Shown: positions 22,696-34,643 of the stretch, one piece after another | Layout of the letters: the number at the start of each line of letters is the position of its first letter | Position numbering within the stretch: position 1 is the stretch's first letter | Assembly: GCF_000204055.1 (NCBI RefSeq) | Contig: NW_006768810.1 | Coordinates: forward strand, 44,395 to 103,426 | Length of the DNA stretch: 59,032 nucleotides | Reading direction: 5' to 3' | Source of the DNA: Melampsora larici-populina 98AG31 | Lineage: Eukaryota; Basidiomycota; Pucciniomycetes; Pucciniales; Melampsoraceae | Made by a program: the position numbers and the translations under genes | Notes under the pieces: generated by a model | The model's database searches: none | What the model saw: only the letters and a program-made list of their open reading frames with translations | What the model was told of the DNA's origin: nothing

Positions 22696-24149
22696 ATCGT
22701 GTGTTGAGATTCTCCCGTGAATGGAGACTCATGTATGTCAGGATCACATATAACAACTTCAAAGACACACACAAGTCCTTGAGATTGCTCTGAGCATATG
22801 GACTTTCTCTCTGTGTCTATTGACTATCTTTCTGGGTCATCAACATCTTTTCTTTATGGATATATTGGCTGCCCACTCAAAGGATTTGCATCGGCCATTT
22901 CACATATTACTGATGAAGAGGGTCAATTTGTTGATGCTAATTAAACCCTGAACTTTGTGTTTGCTCTAAGCAATGATTGCATTTCTATAAAAACAAACAG
23001 CTTTTTGTACGTTTGTGAGTTTGAAGGAAGTCGGCCTAAATTGAATGTTCTTAATGAAATTTTGGTGGTGACACTAGGCAGTACAGTACTGATAAATGGC
23101 GTCCTTGGATATCTACTGGCTATATTTTCATCGTTTCAAGCAAAAGCTGGAAGTACATTACTTCAGATCTTGATTTGTTTGAATTCAATAGATGTGAAGG
23201 GGGATGAGTTTGCAAAAGAAGCCTACAAGGACCAGTCACTGCCAGGATATAGGTGTTGTGTGAAATCTCCACTAGCACGTGCGTATCAGCTCCAGATTAA
23301 AACTCAAAACAATCATGATCATGAATCTTATATCCTGATTCATAGTTAAACCAGCCAATCCCATTGTTTATTCTTCAACTGAAAAATTGTCATCTCCTCA
23401 TTTCTAGACTGCCGATTAGACGATTACAAGCTAGTAGAATAGCCTGAAGAATGATCTCATGGACCTTGTCACGGCCAAGCAATTCTTGCCTTGAGACAAA
23501 ATCCCTAGCAGTGCTCTACCCACTGAAATTGGTCTGCGAGGCGCAAATCAATGGATGTACATTTTCCACATTTATGTTATAATTGATTAATTGGCTAGGT
23601 TCCACTACACTTTCAAAATGGTTTCGCTATTTACAAACTATGTACTACAAATTCAATATAAGTCTACTTTTCACCATACTTCTATCTGCAAAACCAATTT
23701 CCTTGATCAAGATGATGTCAAAAAAAATAGGCTTGATGAAACTGTGTTTCTCGGGTATTTTCTCAACTTTGAATTAGCAGGTGGTTCGTGCATTTTCCAA
23801 CACCATGTCTGAATGTGATGGTATGAATGAATGGATGAGTGTTTGTCTGGCTTCTAAGCAAAAAGCAGCTCTCCTCAGTAGGTTCTTTGTATGAGTTTTT
23901 CTTGAGAACATCAAGTGCAGCTTAAGGTTCAAAGATACATCAATTCAAATCTGGCAGGTCTTTTTTAAATTAGATCCTCAAACCACGACAAGACATGACC
24001 AATCAGACACATTCATGTTGTATGAATGACAGAACCTTTTCAATCAAAATCCACCGACATCAACTTAAATAACATAACACATATCAAACCGGTTTGTCTC
24101 TGACATTCTCCATTTTCTTCTTTATATGATTTGTTCTCTCTTTTACAGA

Positions 24150-24344
24150 TGCCTCTCGAAAAGCCAAAAAGAAGAAGAAGAACAAACATAATAATATAAA
24201 CCAAAATACAAGGGTCGCGCAGCCTTCAGGACGTGGTCGGGGTCGTGGAGGACCTCGCAATGATTTTGATAGAAGTACACACCCTTCTACTGGGCGAGGT
24301 CAATGCAGGTATATAAGTGTCCTAGGACAGACAAATACATCATG
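24150..24344 (+). CDS. Basic RGG-rich exon, fragment
   Basis: After an acceptor TTTTACAG, a frame reads DASRKAKKKKKNKHNN, then GRGRGRGGPRNDFDRS, ending in TGA near 24344. Lys-runs followed by an RGG box are typical of RNA-binding tails and of some retroelement-linked proteins. No upstream exon was found, and it overlaps the last exon of the minus-strand SQ-rich gene. Probably a fragment. Confidence 0.3.
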
Positions 24345-24841
24345 AAAAAGACTCACGAGACACACCTTGCACATCTTGAGCCGACATATCCCCAGCAATA
24401 GTTGATTCTTGACTGGTCTTGGCGGCTATGGGTTGGTTTAAGTCACTCTTTCAGGTGCAAAAGATCAAGATTGAGGATGAAATGAGCAACTTACACACTC
24501 CTTCGACGGTGAAAGAACGCAAGGCTGAATCTTGACTGGCAATCGAGGCGGTGGTTGAAACTTCTTGACTGTTGTTGGACCCCTCTTGACTAGCCTCCGT
24601 GCCTGCTTGACTGGCCATTGAGGCTATGGACACTGGCTTAAATAAATCTCGAACATGGGCTGGGCAAGAACAGGACAAAGATAAACTTACACACTCCTTC
24701 GACTGTGAAAGAACGCAAGACTGAATCTTGACTAGTGTTTGACTCTTCATGGCGGGTGTTTGTACCTTCTTGACTGTTGTTCGACCCTTCTTGAATAGCC
24801 TCTGTGGGTGCTTTACTCGCCATTGAGGCTATAGACACAAG
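24300..24841 (-). CDS. SQ-rich protein encoded by duplicated cassette exons (partial model)
   Basis: Minus-strand exons: 24841-24691 (151 bases), 24632-24495 (138 bases) and 24425-24366 (60 bases), with a possible last exon ending near 24300. The internal exons are joined by phase 1 introns and stay in frame. The first two are copies of one cassette (SIASMASKAPTEAIQEGSNN and SIASMASQAGTEASQEGSNN, each ending LRSFTVEGV). They carry at least six Ser-Gln dipeptides in about 115 residues (NNSQEG, NTSQDS, EASQEG, NNSQEV, IASQDS, KTSQES). Clusters of SQ are typical of substrates of ATM/ATR-type kinases (Mec1/Tel1 in yeast); whether that applies here is inference. The 5' end is not resolved; candidate exons lie in 24900-25150. 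Confidence 0.5.
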
Positions 24842-24860
24842 CTTCAATCAATCTCGAATA
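24490..24860 (-). repeat. Tandem duplication of exon plus intron, unit about 196 bases
   Basis: The phrase CTTACACACTCCTTCGAC starts at 24490 and again at 24686 on the plus strand. The match continues through the intron (GGGCAAGAACAGGA versus GGGTAAGAACAGGA). Confidence 0.8.
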
Positions 24861-25075
24861 TGGGTTGGGTAAGAACAGGAGGTATTCCAGTGGTGATAGA
24901 TCAATAAGTCAATTACTTTTCATGTCACATACCTTTGTAAGGATTGATAAAATGAATCTCACAATTTCAGGAAATGGACTAACAAATGTCCCTCCTTCCT
25001 TTAATGTATTGGACTGAAGACAAGATTGAACAGAACAATTATCATGCTGGGGAGAAAAGACGATAACCAACCTGT

Positions 25076-25175
25076 TCCATGATTTCCGTGAAATCTTTGT
25101 GACATCCGGTGAGAAGCGACGCCGCGTGACGGTTGTCGACAACCGCAACCGGTCCTGCCCCGCCTCTGACCACTT
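25076..25175 (+). repeat. Dispersed repeat of about 95 bases carrying palindrome copy 6
   Basis: Partner of 22595-22695. Contains a perfect CGGTTGTCGACAACCG at 25130-25145. Confidence 0.8.
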
Positions 25176-25493
25176 GATCCAAATAGAGTATCACGTGATT
25201 AGATTTTAACCCAAGGATTCAAGACCACGTTATGTAATGTATTTCTGTATTTCATCTGTCAACTTTTGATTGGACTCCACTCCTTTCATCCTCATTCATC
25301 CTTCCCCTTTCTTCCAGTACATTCCCAACGCTTCACCCACTCTCTCACCTTCAGATTCATTTCGAAAGATCATCTCCAATTATATATAAATTTCTTTCAT
25401 ATCTCCTGTTATAAATAAATATATTGCTTTCATCGCTGATCGATTGCAACTACTAGCTCATTTCCTGGCAACATCTGCCGATATCTTCAACTT

Positions 25494-26880
25494 CCTCAAA
25501 GATTAGCAAATAATCTCCTCTCCGATCACTTCGATCGGCCCGACTATCCTTCTGTTCTTGACCTACACCTGATATCTTCTTTAGTGAGTCGTCTCACATC
25601 CGTTTCAGAATTACTTTTTATCAATGACTGATATCCCCACGCTTGCTGTTCATTCTCCAGAACATATTCTTAAATTCTTTGTACCTAATGAACAACGGCG
25701 ATTGAAAACTTGTTTCTATTTGTGAGTGGACTAATCGTGAGTACATCTTCTTTAGACACTTTCCTCACTTTCAATACCCTACCATCCCTTCGTCTCACTA
25801 TCATACATTTCCGTATTTCCCATCCTGTTGACCTCAGCTACTAGGGACTCTCTCCCGTCGTCTTCGAATCCAATTTAAGGGACTTCTGTGTACATCAATC
25901 CGACTTGTCACCCTTCCTCAAAGATTAGCGAATAATCTCCTCTCTGATCACTTTGATTGGCCCAACTATCCTTCTGTTCTTGACCTACACCTGATATCTT
26001 CTTTAGTGAGTCGTCTCACATCCGTTTCAGAATTACTTTTTATCAATGACTGATATCCCCACGCTTGCTGTTCATTCTCCCGAACATATTCTTAAATTCT
26101 TTGTACCTACTGAACAACGGCGATTGAAAACTTGTTTCTATTTGTGAGTGGACTAATCGTGAGTACATCTTCTTTAGACACTTTCCTCACTTTCAATACC
26201 CTACCATCCCTTCGTCTCACTATCATACATTTCCGTATTTCCCATCCTGTTGACCTCAGCTACTAGGGACTCTCTCCCGTCGTCTTCGAATCCAATTTAA
26301 GGGACTTCTGTGTACATCAATCCGACTTGTCACCCTTCCTCAAAGATTAGCGAATAATCTCCTCTCTGATCACTTTGATTGGCCCGACTATCCTTCTGTT
26401 CTTGACCTACACCTGATATCTTCTTTAGTGAGTCATCTCACATCCGTTTCAGAATTACTTTTTATCAATGACTGATATCCCCACGCTTGCTGTTCATTCT
26501 CCAGAACATATTCTTGAATTCTTTGTACCTACTGAACAACGGCGATTGAAAACTTGTTTCTATTTGTGAGTGGACTAATCGTGAGTACATCTTCTTTACC
26601 TCCATTGCTCTCTCATTTTCAGATCCATACTGATATATCTGCTTTTTCAGTGGGGTTGCCAGACTTCTGCTAAATTGTAAGTTTCCCTCGATCATTTCCG
26701 GATCTTTATTGATGAAGACACTTTCCTCACTTTCAATACCCTACCATCCCTTTGTCTCACTATCATACATTTACGTATTTGCCATCCTGTTGACCTCAGC
26801 TACTAGGGACTCTCTCCCGTCGTCTTCAAATCCAATTTAAGGGACTCCTGTGTACATCAATCCGACTTGTCACCCCCAGC
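25494..26880 (+). repeat. Tandem array of three 422-base units
   Basis: CAAAGATTAGC recurs at about 25497, 25919 and 26341, an exact 422-base spacing. The units (GATCACTT, GGCCCGACTATCCTTCTG, GAACAACGGCGATTGAAAAC, CCGTCGTCTTCGAATCC) differ at only a few positions, so the array is recent. The third unit carries about 118 extra bases (about 26598-26715), either an insertion or the ancestral longer form. All units contain TTTCTATTTGTGAGTGGAC, which looks like a donor site. The units may derive from a 5' leader or LTR, but no coding sequence is visible. The next gene starts about 680 bases downstream. Confidence 0.9.
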
Positions 26881-27557
26881 CAACTAGATCTCGAAACTAT
26901 GACGACCTACAATCCTTGCGATCCACTTGACAGGGTTCGATCTTATCACTGTGAACATCATTCAACTTCCCCAAGTTGGAAGAGGAAAATGATTAATAGT
27001 ACAGTTTGTCATAAAAGGATCCAATACTGCACACCTGAGACATAACACCCACACTACATATGTGCAGCAAGCTAAGTAAATAGTTATCTATCATGTATAT
27101 ACAGGTCTGCTCAGTTTTTTGCCCATCAGAATAAATAAATCACATGTTATACCACATGTAACTTTTTTGACCTTGGAAAAATTGTCGCAAAAATTCACTA
27201 CATATAATGCTGTAGCTGCTCAGGCAATATTACTGAAGCTGTTTCATAGTAACAGAAAGGGTGTTACATGCAGTTGAGTTGATGAGATCACACCAAAACA
27301 CTGGGTGGGTGTATGTAGTCAATCTTTTGAATACTTTTGTCAATCTGAAAAAAGTTACAGCATGTATTACATATGAATAACTTATGCTGATGAGCAGATA
27401 ACTGAGCAGAACTGTATGTACATGATAACCACCTATTCACTAAGCCTGTTGCACATATGTAGTGTGTGTGTTCTGGCTTAGGTGTGGAGTGATAGATCAT
27501 TTTATGACAAATCATACTCCCAATCATTTTTTCCTGCCCACTTGGGGAAGCCGAATA
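26881..27557. other. Upstream region of paralogue 2, no gene seen
   Basis: AT-rich DNA between the 422-base array and the start of paralogue 2. No clear promoter element or repeat. Confidence 0.5.
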
Positions 27558-28217
27558 ATGTTTGCAGTGTATGCGCACGATTTGGACTTAATTGGAGAAA
27601 TGACTGAAGAATGGTTACGAACTATTGACATGACATACCACCTAAATTCAGCGTTGAAAGATGTCTGGAAGGCGGTCGACGCGGAGCTTATGGGTGAGTC
27701 AAGCAGTGAAGTTGTTTGCTTTCGCTTCTTTTTTATTGATCCTAAGATTTCTGAGGCTCACGCTCATTGTTTGATATATATACCAACAGCAATCAAAAAA
27801 GGTATCTTAGGACCCGACCAGCTCTATCCCCCCACTGCAGCAAATACCGCGTTTATGGATGTATCCCCAGCATTCATTGTGGAACGGCCTACCTCTATAG
27901 GTCCATCCCAGGCCGCCTCCTTCATCAACAGCAATGGGAAGCGTGAACGGAAACCTGCAGAGGAAGAAGACGAAGAAGACGAAGAGCAAGTTGCAAAACT
28001 TCCGCGTCGCTCTGCACGGCTGTCTGCCCCGATCAAAAGACCCCCCGTCATTTGTAAGGCGGCTTCAAAGATTGTACCTGACTCCCCAGATTCCGTCGAG
28101 AAAGGACTTCCGCCTCTGGACTCCTCTCTGTCCCGGCAACAGTCGGGCCCACCAAGGTCAGGATCAGCCCCTCCATCAGAACAGCCTGAACCGCCAAGGG
28201 CTGGATCAGCCACCCCA

Positions 28218-29288
28218 TCAGAAGGCCCATCAGACACCGTCAAATCACGTTCAAGGATCATTGAACCTGAAATGGCCAAGGTACTTCAGGAGATACATGA
28301 ACTGGACGTTGGCCCTTCATCGATGCCCATTGGTACACCTTCCGACTACATTGCCTCTCAGATAACAAGAGCTTGTCAATTCCCACACCCCTCGGAATAC
28401 GAACAAGGCAAACTTTGGGAGCAGATCGACCCTGAATTCCTTAGAGTCATGGGTACAGATCTACTGAGACGCGGTGACCTATCAGAAGTCCCATCAGACA
28501 CCGTCAAATCACGTTCAAGGATCATTGAACCTGAAATGGCCAAGGTACTTCAGGAGATACATGAACTGGACGTTGGCCCTTCATCGATGCCCATTGGTAC
28601 ACCTTCCGACTACATCGCCTCTCAGATAACAAGAGCTTGTCAATTCCCACACCCCTTGGAATACAAACAAGGCGAACTTTGGGAGAAGATTGACCCTGAA
28701 TTCCTTAGAGTCATGGGCACAGATCTACTGAGACGCGGTGACCTCCGACGTGGCAAATTCGGAGTTCTTGGCCTTGTTGAATGGATTCTTGACGCACGAG
28801 AGCATGCCAGCTGGGACAAAACGTGCGAGGCAATGGCTTTACAGAAATTCATAATCCTACAGGATCATCTCAAGGAGAAAGTCATATCAGAAGGCCCATC
28901 AGACACCGTCAAATCACGTTCAAGGATCATTGAACCTGAAATGGCCAAGGTATTTCAGGAGATACATGAACTGGACGTTGGCCCTTCATCGATGCCCATT
29001 GGTACACCTTCCGACTACATCGCCTCTCAGATAACAAGAGCTTGTCAATTCCCACACCCCTCGGAATACGAACAAGGCGAACTTTGGGAGAAGATCGACC
29101 CTGAATTCCTTAGAGTCATGGGTACAGATCTATTGAGACGCGGTGACCTCCGACGTGGCAAATTCGGAGTTCTTGGCATTGTCGAATGGATTCTTGACGC
29201 ACGAGAACATGCCAGCTGGGACAAAACATGCAAGGCGATGGCTTTACAGAAGTTCATAACCCTACAGGATCATCTCAAGGAGAAATTA
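28218..29288 (+). repeat. Internal tandem repeat of the middle block, three units
   Basis: Units start at 28218 (about 263 bases, truncated after CGCGGTGACCT), 28481 (405 bases) and 28886 (about 402 bases), each beginning ATCAGAAG. Near-identical sequence shows recent duplication. All lengths keep frame apart from the unit 1 to 2 junction, which also stays open. Confidence 0.9.
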
Positions 29289-29514
29289 ATTCACGACGAG
29301 GTCGATGAGCTACCACTTACCATTCTTGATTCACCTTCAAATTCTTCAGCTACGTTAGTTGGGCGTGGATCATCTCCGGCTCCTTTGAAACACCAGCGCG
29401 ACTCCTCTCTCAAGAACGTCACTGCAGATGATCGTGTCGATAGCTTAGATGATAGGTTAAATGCAACTGTAGAATCATCATCCGAACTTCATGGAAGCCC
29501 TGTCAGGACGAAGC

Positions 29515-29940
29515 GCAAGAAGATCTCTCGCTTTGACATTGTCGGTATCTACCGAGAAGCTAGATCTGTAACCCCCCCCTCAGATGACGAGACCGGGCCA
29601 CCAGCGAGTCTCACCCCCCCTTTTGACACGGACAAACAACTACAAGAACTTTCAAAATCATCAAAGAGAGCCAAGTCATCAAGGTTGGTCAATGTCTTAG
29701 TTCCTCATATCTCGGTATCATCGGGGAGCAAGAAGATCTCTCGCTTTGACATTGACGGTATCTACCGAGAATCTAGATCTGTAACCCCCCCCTCAGATGA
29801 CGAGACCGGGCCACCAGCGAGTCTCACCCCCCCTTTTGACACGGACAAACAACTACAAGTACTTTCGAAATCATCAAAGAGAACCGAGTCATCAAGGTTT
29901 GTCAATGTCTTGATTCCCCATCTCTCGGTATCATCGGGGA
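29515..29940 (+). repeat. Internal tandem repeat, two units of 213 bases
   Basis: GCAAGAAGATCTCTCGC starts at 29515 and at 29728. Each unit encodes 71 residues including RSVTPPSDDETGPPASLTPP. The intact paralogue has a more diverged version of the same doubling (RVSRSVTPPSD and RVSRSATPASD). Confidence 0.9.
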
Positions 29941-32111
29941 ACCAAACCGCACGCATTAAATCGGCCGCTCTCATGCCCAAACCGACCAGCGCCGCGCAAT
30001 TGTCTCAAACAAGTGAAACCAAAAAACAACTTCAGATTGAAGGACCACAATACTCACCTGAAGAACTCAGTGTGACCCATTCAAAAGCATGGGATGCATT
30101 CATCTTTTCTTGGTGTAATAAAAATATTGTGATTTTAAATCCTCATCCATATATTTCTATGATAGGTCAATTCACTCCGGCCAACTTTTTACAAGACTTC
30201 AAAAATAATACAACTTTCATCAGTGGGAAAATGGGGGCAACAAGCCATGCCAGTGTATCTACTGTAGACGGAGCAAGTAAACAACTTCAAATCGAAGGAC
30301 CCCTTTATCCAGCAAGTAAAGCCACCAACTCGTGCTCTGGAAGTGGTCCAGCTTCTCTTGTGACCTTCAAACCTCCCAAACAACAACTCTCAATTGAAAT
30401 ATTCACTGCTTCCAACTCTTTACAAGATTTCGACGATATTTCAACACCTCTCAGTGGGCAAACGCGTTCGACTACCCACGATGAGGCATCAATTGATGAC
30501 GAGGCAGTCCAAATGTGAGTGAAAGAAAGAATATGAGCACGTCATCTTGAACTAACATTGCTTTGTATTACCAGTGCTGATGAACTGAGAGGCGGACAAC
30601 TCAAGACACATACTCCTTCCTTGACCGAAGCCTCTCTATCATCTTCGCGCCAATCCGCAGTGTCTTGTTGACCGCAACCCCTTACCAAAGGTTCTTTTTG
30701 GGTAAACAAAATCGACATCTACGAAAGCATATCTGTGGAGAAAAACAACATCCAGCCCGCTGAACTCGTGGAAATTCATAAGGCCACACAGGTCTTATTG
30801 GAGACGTTGATCCGAGGATCTTGTATCGATTTCAATCCCGACGAAAACTTGACTCATCCTGTCAGCTTCAGTACCGCAAACCAACCAGGCATTCGACAGT
30901 GGTGTGAACGACCAGAAAGTAAGCCGGTATCATCTGGGAGTTCCTTGCATCTGTAAACACTAACGAGCTGCCATGCATCTTAGATCGAGAACTTTTCACG
31001 CCAAGTCTGGAAACCCTTTGGTATAAGCCCAACACTTTCAACTTCGACGCCATTGCACAATCGGACCCTCCGGAATCAATCTCTCGACATGAGCCTTTCC
31101 TCTGGAATGCCCTCAAGAATTTTTCCATGCCTACCCCCACCTTCATTGAGCGTGGAATGCACTACGTCTTGGCTGCCCTTGTCTTGATTGGATCAGACGC
31201 TGAAAAGGCGCATTTCTCTCAGGAGCTTCCCGATGTCTCACCCATATCTCGCGGGGCTCGCACTGCCTATTCATGCTGGCACCATTACAAGAAACTTTCA
31301 TCTCTCCGATGGGCGAAGATCGGAGCGAAGAAAAGTGAAGCTGCCACTGATGGCTGCATTGAAGATCTTGATAGATTAATTGCAATTATCTACACAATGG
31401 TAGAGACCTTTGCTAGTATATGGGCATCTACAACTCTCAAAGCTGACATTGAAGCAACCGAACAATTGATCAAGAAAAGTCGATCCACCAAAGAGATTGA
31501 TTGATTGACTTCAGGCTTGGAACAGCTGAAGAAAACTCGCAGCCAAATCAAGGTTGAATATACCAACCTACCGGCCCTTGTTGGTTTTCTCTGTTCCGGT
31601 GTCAAGGGTTTGATGATATATCCTACTCATGGAAGAGTATTCAGTCCTTTGCGAGCGGTTAACTTTTTACTTGTGACAAGCCACTTAGCCCAATCTGATC
31701 AATTGATCTCGGAGCCAATTTGGAAAAGGACGCAATCATATATCGTCGACTTTTTGAAAGCTGTCATCCTACCAACCAAAGAATGGGTTCCACGAGAATT
31801 GAATCGTTACCACCTGGCCAAGGCTTTATTCCTTGATTTCTCGGACTATTGTATTTCACGAAACATGACGACAATCTACATCCCCAAGTGTAGAAACTAT
31901 AAAGTAAATGACAAAACGTATATGTGATTGTAATTTTGTTTCTTTCTTCCGTCCTTGATTCTTGTCGTTCTTTCTGCTGGGAAATGAAACGAACCAACGT
32001 TCAAAATTTGTACACACCTCTGTTGGGAAATCCGCAATGTTGTTGACCTTCTATCCTGTGTATGTCTTGCCTGAGCCAAGTTCAGTGTAGATTTTTGGTA
32101 AGGAATTGTCG

Positions 32112-32127
32112 CGGTTGTTGACAACCG
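32112..32127. repeat. Dispersed palindrome, copy 7
   Basis: Reads CGGTTGTTGACAACCG with flanking GTCG and TGAC. The central CG has become TG. It lies 185 bases past the 3' end of paralogue 2. Confidence 0.75.
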
Positions 32128-33653
32128 TGACCCCCTGAAGGTCTATGTTGCATGTGCCGTCGTGCCTTCTAGAGACTTGGTGTCTCATCAAGGTTCATTG
32201 CATTTTTCGCACATACTCAAAACGGCCTTCTCACTCAGTATCACAACTTTTGAACAAATTGCATGAACTCGGCATGGCCAGTTCCAATAATCTAAATGAA
32301 GAGGGCATCGTCAAAGCTTCCCGCGAAGCAATGGATGGTCCGTAACAAATTTGTAGTCCTTTTGGAGCAAACTTTAGCATTAGCCGTAAATCAATATACC
32401 TTACTTTCAATCACAGAAAGGAGTGTACTCATTGTACATCTTTGAGATTTAGACTGTCGTATGCGAATTGCGTAGAGAAGCCGAAGATTGGTCTGCTATA
32501 ACTCGGGTTTCTGATGATATTGACGGTGGAATGCATTCAAGATATCTTTTGAATTTTTTGCTATGATAAAATTCCAATATTTCTTCATTTTGATTCAGAG
32601 GCATATTATTCAAGATGTTGATTCTGAACGATATCATGAACGCTACTTTTTCATCCTAGCTTGAACCTGCAGAGGTTTGATATGTTTACAAAGACATATT
32701 TTTATTTATTTGTACTACATATTGTATTCCAGAGTTCCTCTTCCCTTGTCGCAGGTTGGCTTGAGCCTTCTTCAAATAAACATTGCCACTTCAAACCTCA
32801 ACCGTTCTGGGCTTGAAAAACAGAAGATGAATGTAGCTATCAAACAATACATTTTAAGACTCAGTGGCAGAGCCATTTGAACCATCAACACAAATGTTGA
32901 GAATTTTGAAATCACCCAACAAACTGACTTTAATTACCACAAAACACATCTTGTTTCTTTAAATACTACTTTACAATTGATAAATCTGACAATTTCACAT
33001 CACACACATTTTTTCTGGATATACTTTCAAACTTTATTTTGCAACCACTTTCCTTTTGCTGATATACTTCATTTTGTACTCATTTTAGTAAGCACATCGA
33101 ATTCTTGACTTCAAGCTTCTTGACTTTTTTCTTACCTAGCGGATTTGTATTCTAGCTATGTTTGATCTGTTTTTGATGACATCACAACGGAGGAATAGAG
33201 AGATATTGTTCTTCATCAGTAAAGTTACACCTTGCAAAAGAGTTGAGGCTACAGAAACTGAAAAAGATTTCTCAAGATGTTCATCACAATGCAAGCTTAC
33301 CTCTACAATCAATTTCAAGATCCAAGACTATCACCCGGCCCAACAGCAACTCTTGAAACCTTGCCACCAACAGGTGCTGTGATATTCTGTTCCATTTTCA
33401 TAGCTGACATGATTGTTCAAGTGCAGCGCACAAAGAACCCATAGCACATTGCTATGCCATTCCAGACATGCTATCAATTGCACAATCAACAACATTGGCG
33501 CCTGATTCAGCGCATCACCTTTAGATAAAAAAGCTATTTGAGCGCTCTGGTTGACGAGTACAACGTCTAGTACAACGTCTCGACGTCTCGCCTCTCACAG
33601 GGATAGCCCTTGATTATAGTGCTCAAAGTATCAACCCTTCCGAGCAATCGTCG

Positions 33654-33669
33654 CGGTTGTCGACAACCG
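33654..33669. repeat. Dispersed palindrome, copy 8
   Basis: A perfect CGGTTGTCGACAACCG with flanking TCG and TGG. Confidence 0.8.
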
Positions 33670-34081
33670 TGGACTCCTGAGCAACAAGGAAATTTGTCAT
33701 TTGCAAAATTACGCTTTGGCACAAGGGTAGATTGCGTTACAAGCATATTATTACATGACCTTCAGATATTCCTAACCTTCAGTTCATTGATCTACTCTTT
33801 GCATCTCTCGGTTCTGGCGATGACAGAAGAAACAAATGGTGATGGGTGGCTGAGTAGGGTTTGTATGCACAACTTGAAGACTTGAGATGTCGATTAGAGT
33901 GAAGAAACTGAATATCCAGCATTCTGATATGATACTCAGGAATACATGGAAAGAATTTTAATAAAGTATGTGGATTCACCCCAGCCCAACCCAAGGATTC
34001 GTACCAGCCACTAAGATTAATTACTCGTCCGGTTCTTACCGGAAGCATGAGATAAGTCGGTATCTATTGAAATCGAGAATG

Positions 34082-34643
34082 TCAGCTTCTGAGGACTTTT
34101 TTTGCCAAAGCAAAAAGAGACAGACTATGATGGATCAGTGCATTCCAGAACTCCAAGATCTCCGTTTTCACATTGTAATATACTGATGACAGCCGAAGAT
34201 ATTTTCCCAGACATCCACAGGTGAGGATTCCAATGACCCAAGGGATGCTCTGTGTCAGTCTCCCACAAAAACCGTCCTTCGGTTGCAACCCAAGAGGTTT
34301 CAAAACTTCTTCGATCATGACATAGCAAAATTGATTGGTAACAAGTGCTTTTCCTTCTGGTACATGGTCGTACCAGGCAACCGATAGAGACATCCTGACG
34401 GCAGCGATCCATATTGGAGCGCTTTGATAAAGATCAAGCATAGGTTGGTGAAGTTCAATCAAAGCGCGAGCTATGTATAAAGGGAGTATGTGTTGGAATA
34501 GTCCGCCATAGATTCGAAAATGAGATTGGGTCATCGCTTTGAGCGTGAATTGATGTTGTTTTGTATCACTTGAGAAATATTTGAGACAGATACCGGTCAT
34601 CAACTTGAGAGTACTCACGAGTCAAACTCGTTATACCAGCCAT
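34082..34643 (-). CDS. Small hydrophobic protein of unknown function (159 aa)
   Basis: Model on the minus strand: exons 34643-34619 (ATG plus seven codons) and 34536-34082, 480 bases, phase 1 intron with a GTGAGT donor and CAAAG acceptor. The product is rich in hydrophobic helices (YGGLFQHILPLYIARALIEL, SAPIWIAAVRMSLSVAWY, SIPWVIGILTCGCLG) and could be a three-helix membrane protein or a compact helical soluble protein. Not recognised. The short first exon makes the start uncertain. It is divergent from the 27-exon gene. Confidence 0.5.

Larger units (their letters stand above)
21985..24139. other. Intergenic stretch with short repeats
   Basis: No convincing gene. An open frame at 22957-23349 has a hydrophobic stretch but no ATG start or splice support. 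It contains the direct repeat at 22396-22516 and a dispersed repeat copy with palindrome 5 (22595-22695). Confidence 0.5.
27558..31927 (+). pseudogene. Rust-type orphan family, paralogue 2 (long form, two in-frame stops)
   Basis: Model by alignment with the 41580-44874 copy: exons 27558-27693, 27790-30069, 30166-30514, 30575-30918 and 30984-31927 (1351 codons). Order: N-terminal helical segment, RRSARLSA, three copies of the middle block (EPEMAKVLQEIHELDVGPSS through LRRGKFGVLGIVEWILDA; the first is truncated), two copies of a 71-residue unit (KKISRFDIVGIYRE), and the conserved C-terminal region from KIDIYESISV. Two TGA codons interrupt it: 30669-30671, before the C-terminal region, and 31502-31504, where the intact copy has a Leu codon. 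The second is explained by a single TTA to TGA change. The rest of the frame is preserved, so inactivation is recent, or the stops are read through, or the long upstream part is still made as a truncated protein. The first two introns are 96 bases each, free of stops, and could be retained. Confidence 0.75.
31928..34081. other. About 2.1 kb without a convincing gene
   Basis: AT-rich DNA with palindrome copies 7 and 8. Open frames around 32260-32345 (MASSNNLNEEGIVKASREAM) and 33158-33382 are short and lack splice partners. Confidence 0.5.

Noticed and set aside
22957..23349. 130-codon frame with a hydrophobic middle
   Set aside because: No ATG, poor codon character and no flanking splice sites.
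25494..26880. CRISPR-like array
   Set aside because: The repeats are 422 bases with no spacers. This is a simple tandem duplication in a eukaryotic genome.
27824..28279. 151-codon minus-strand frame with a poly-Ser run
   Set aside because: The Ser run is the reverse of the Glu/Asp-rich stretch of paralogue 2. It is a shadow frame.
30669..31504. Selenocysteine coding at the TGA cod­ons
   Set aside because: Dikaryotic fungi lack the selenocysteine machinery as far as is known, no SECIS-like hairpin was seen, and a single-base nonsense change explains the second codon.
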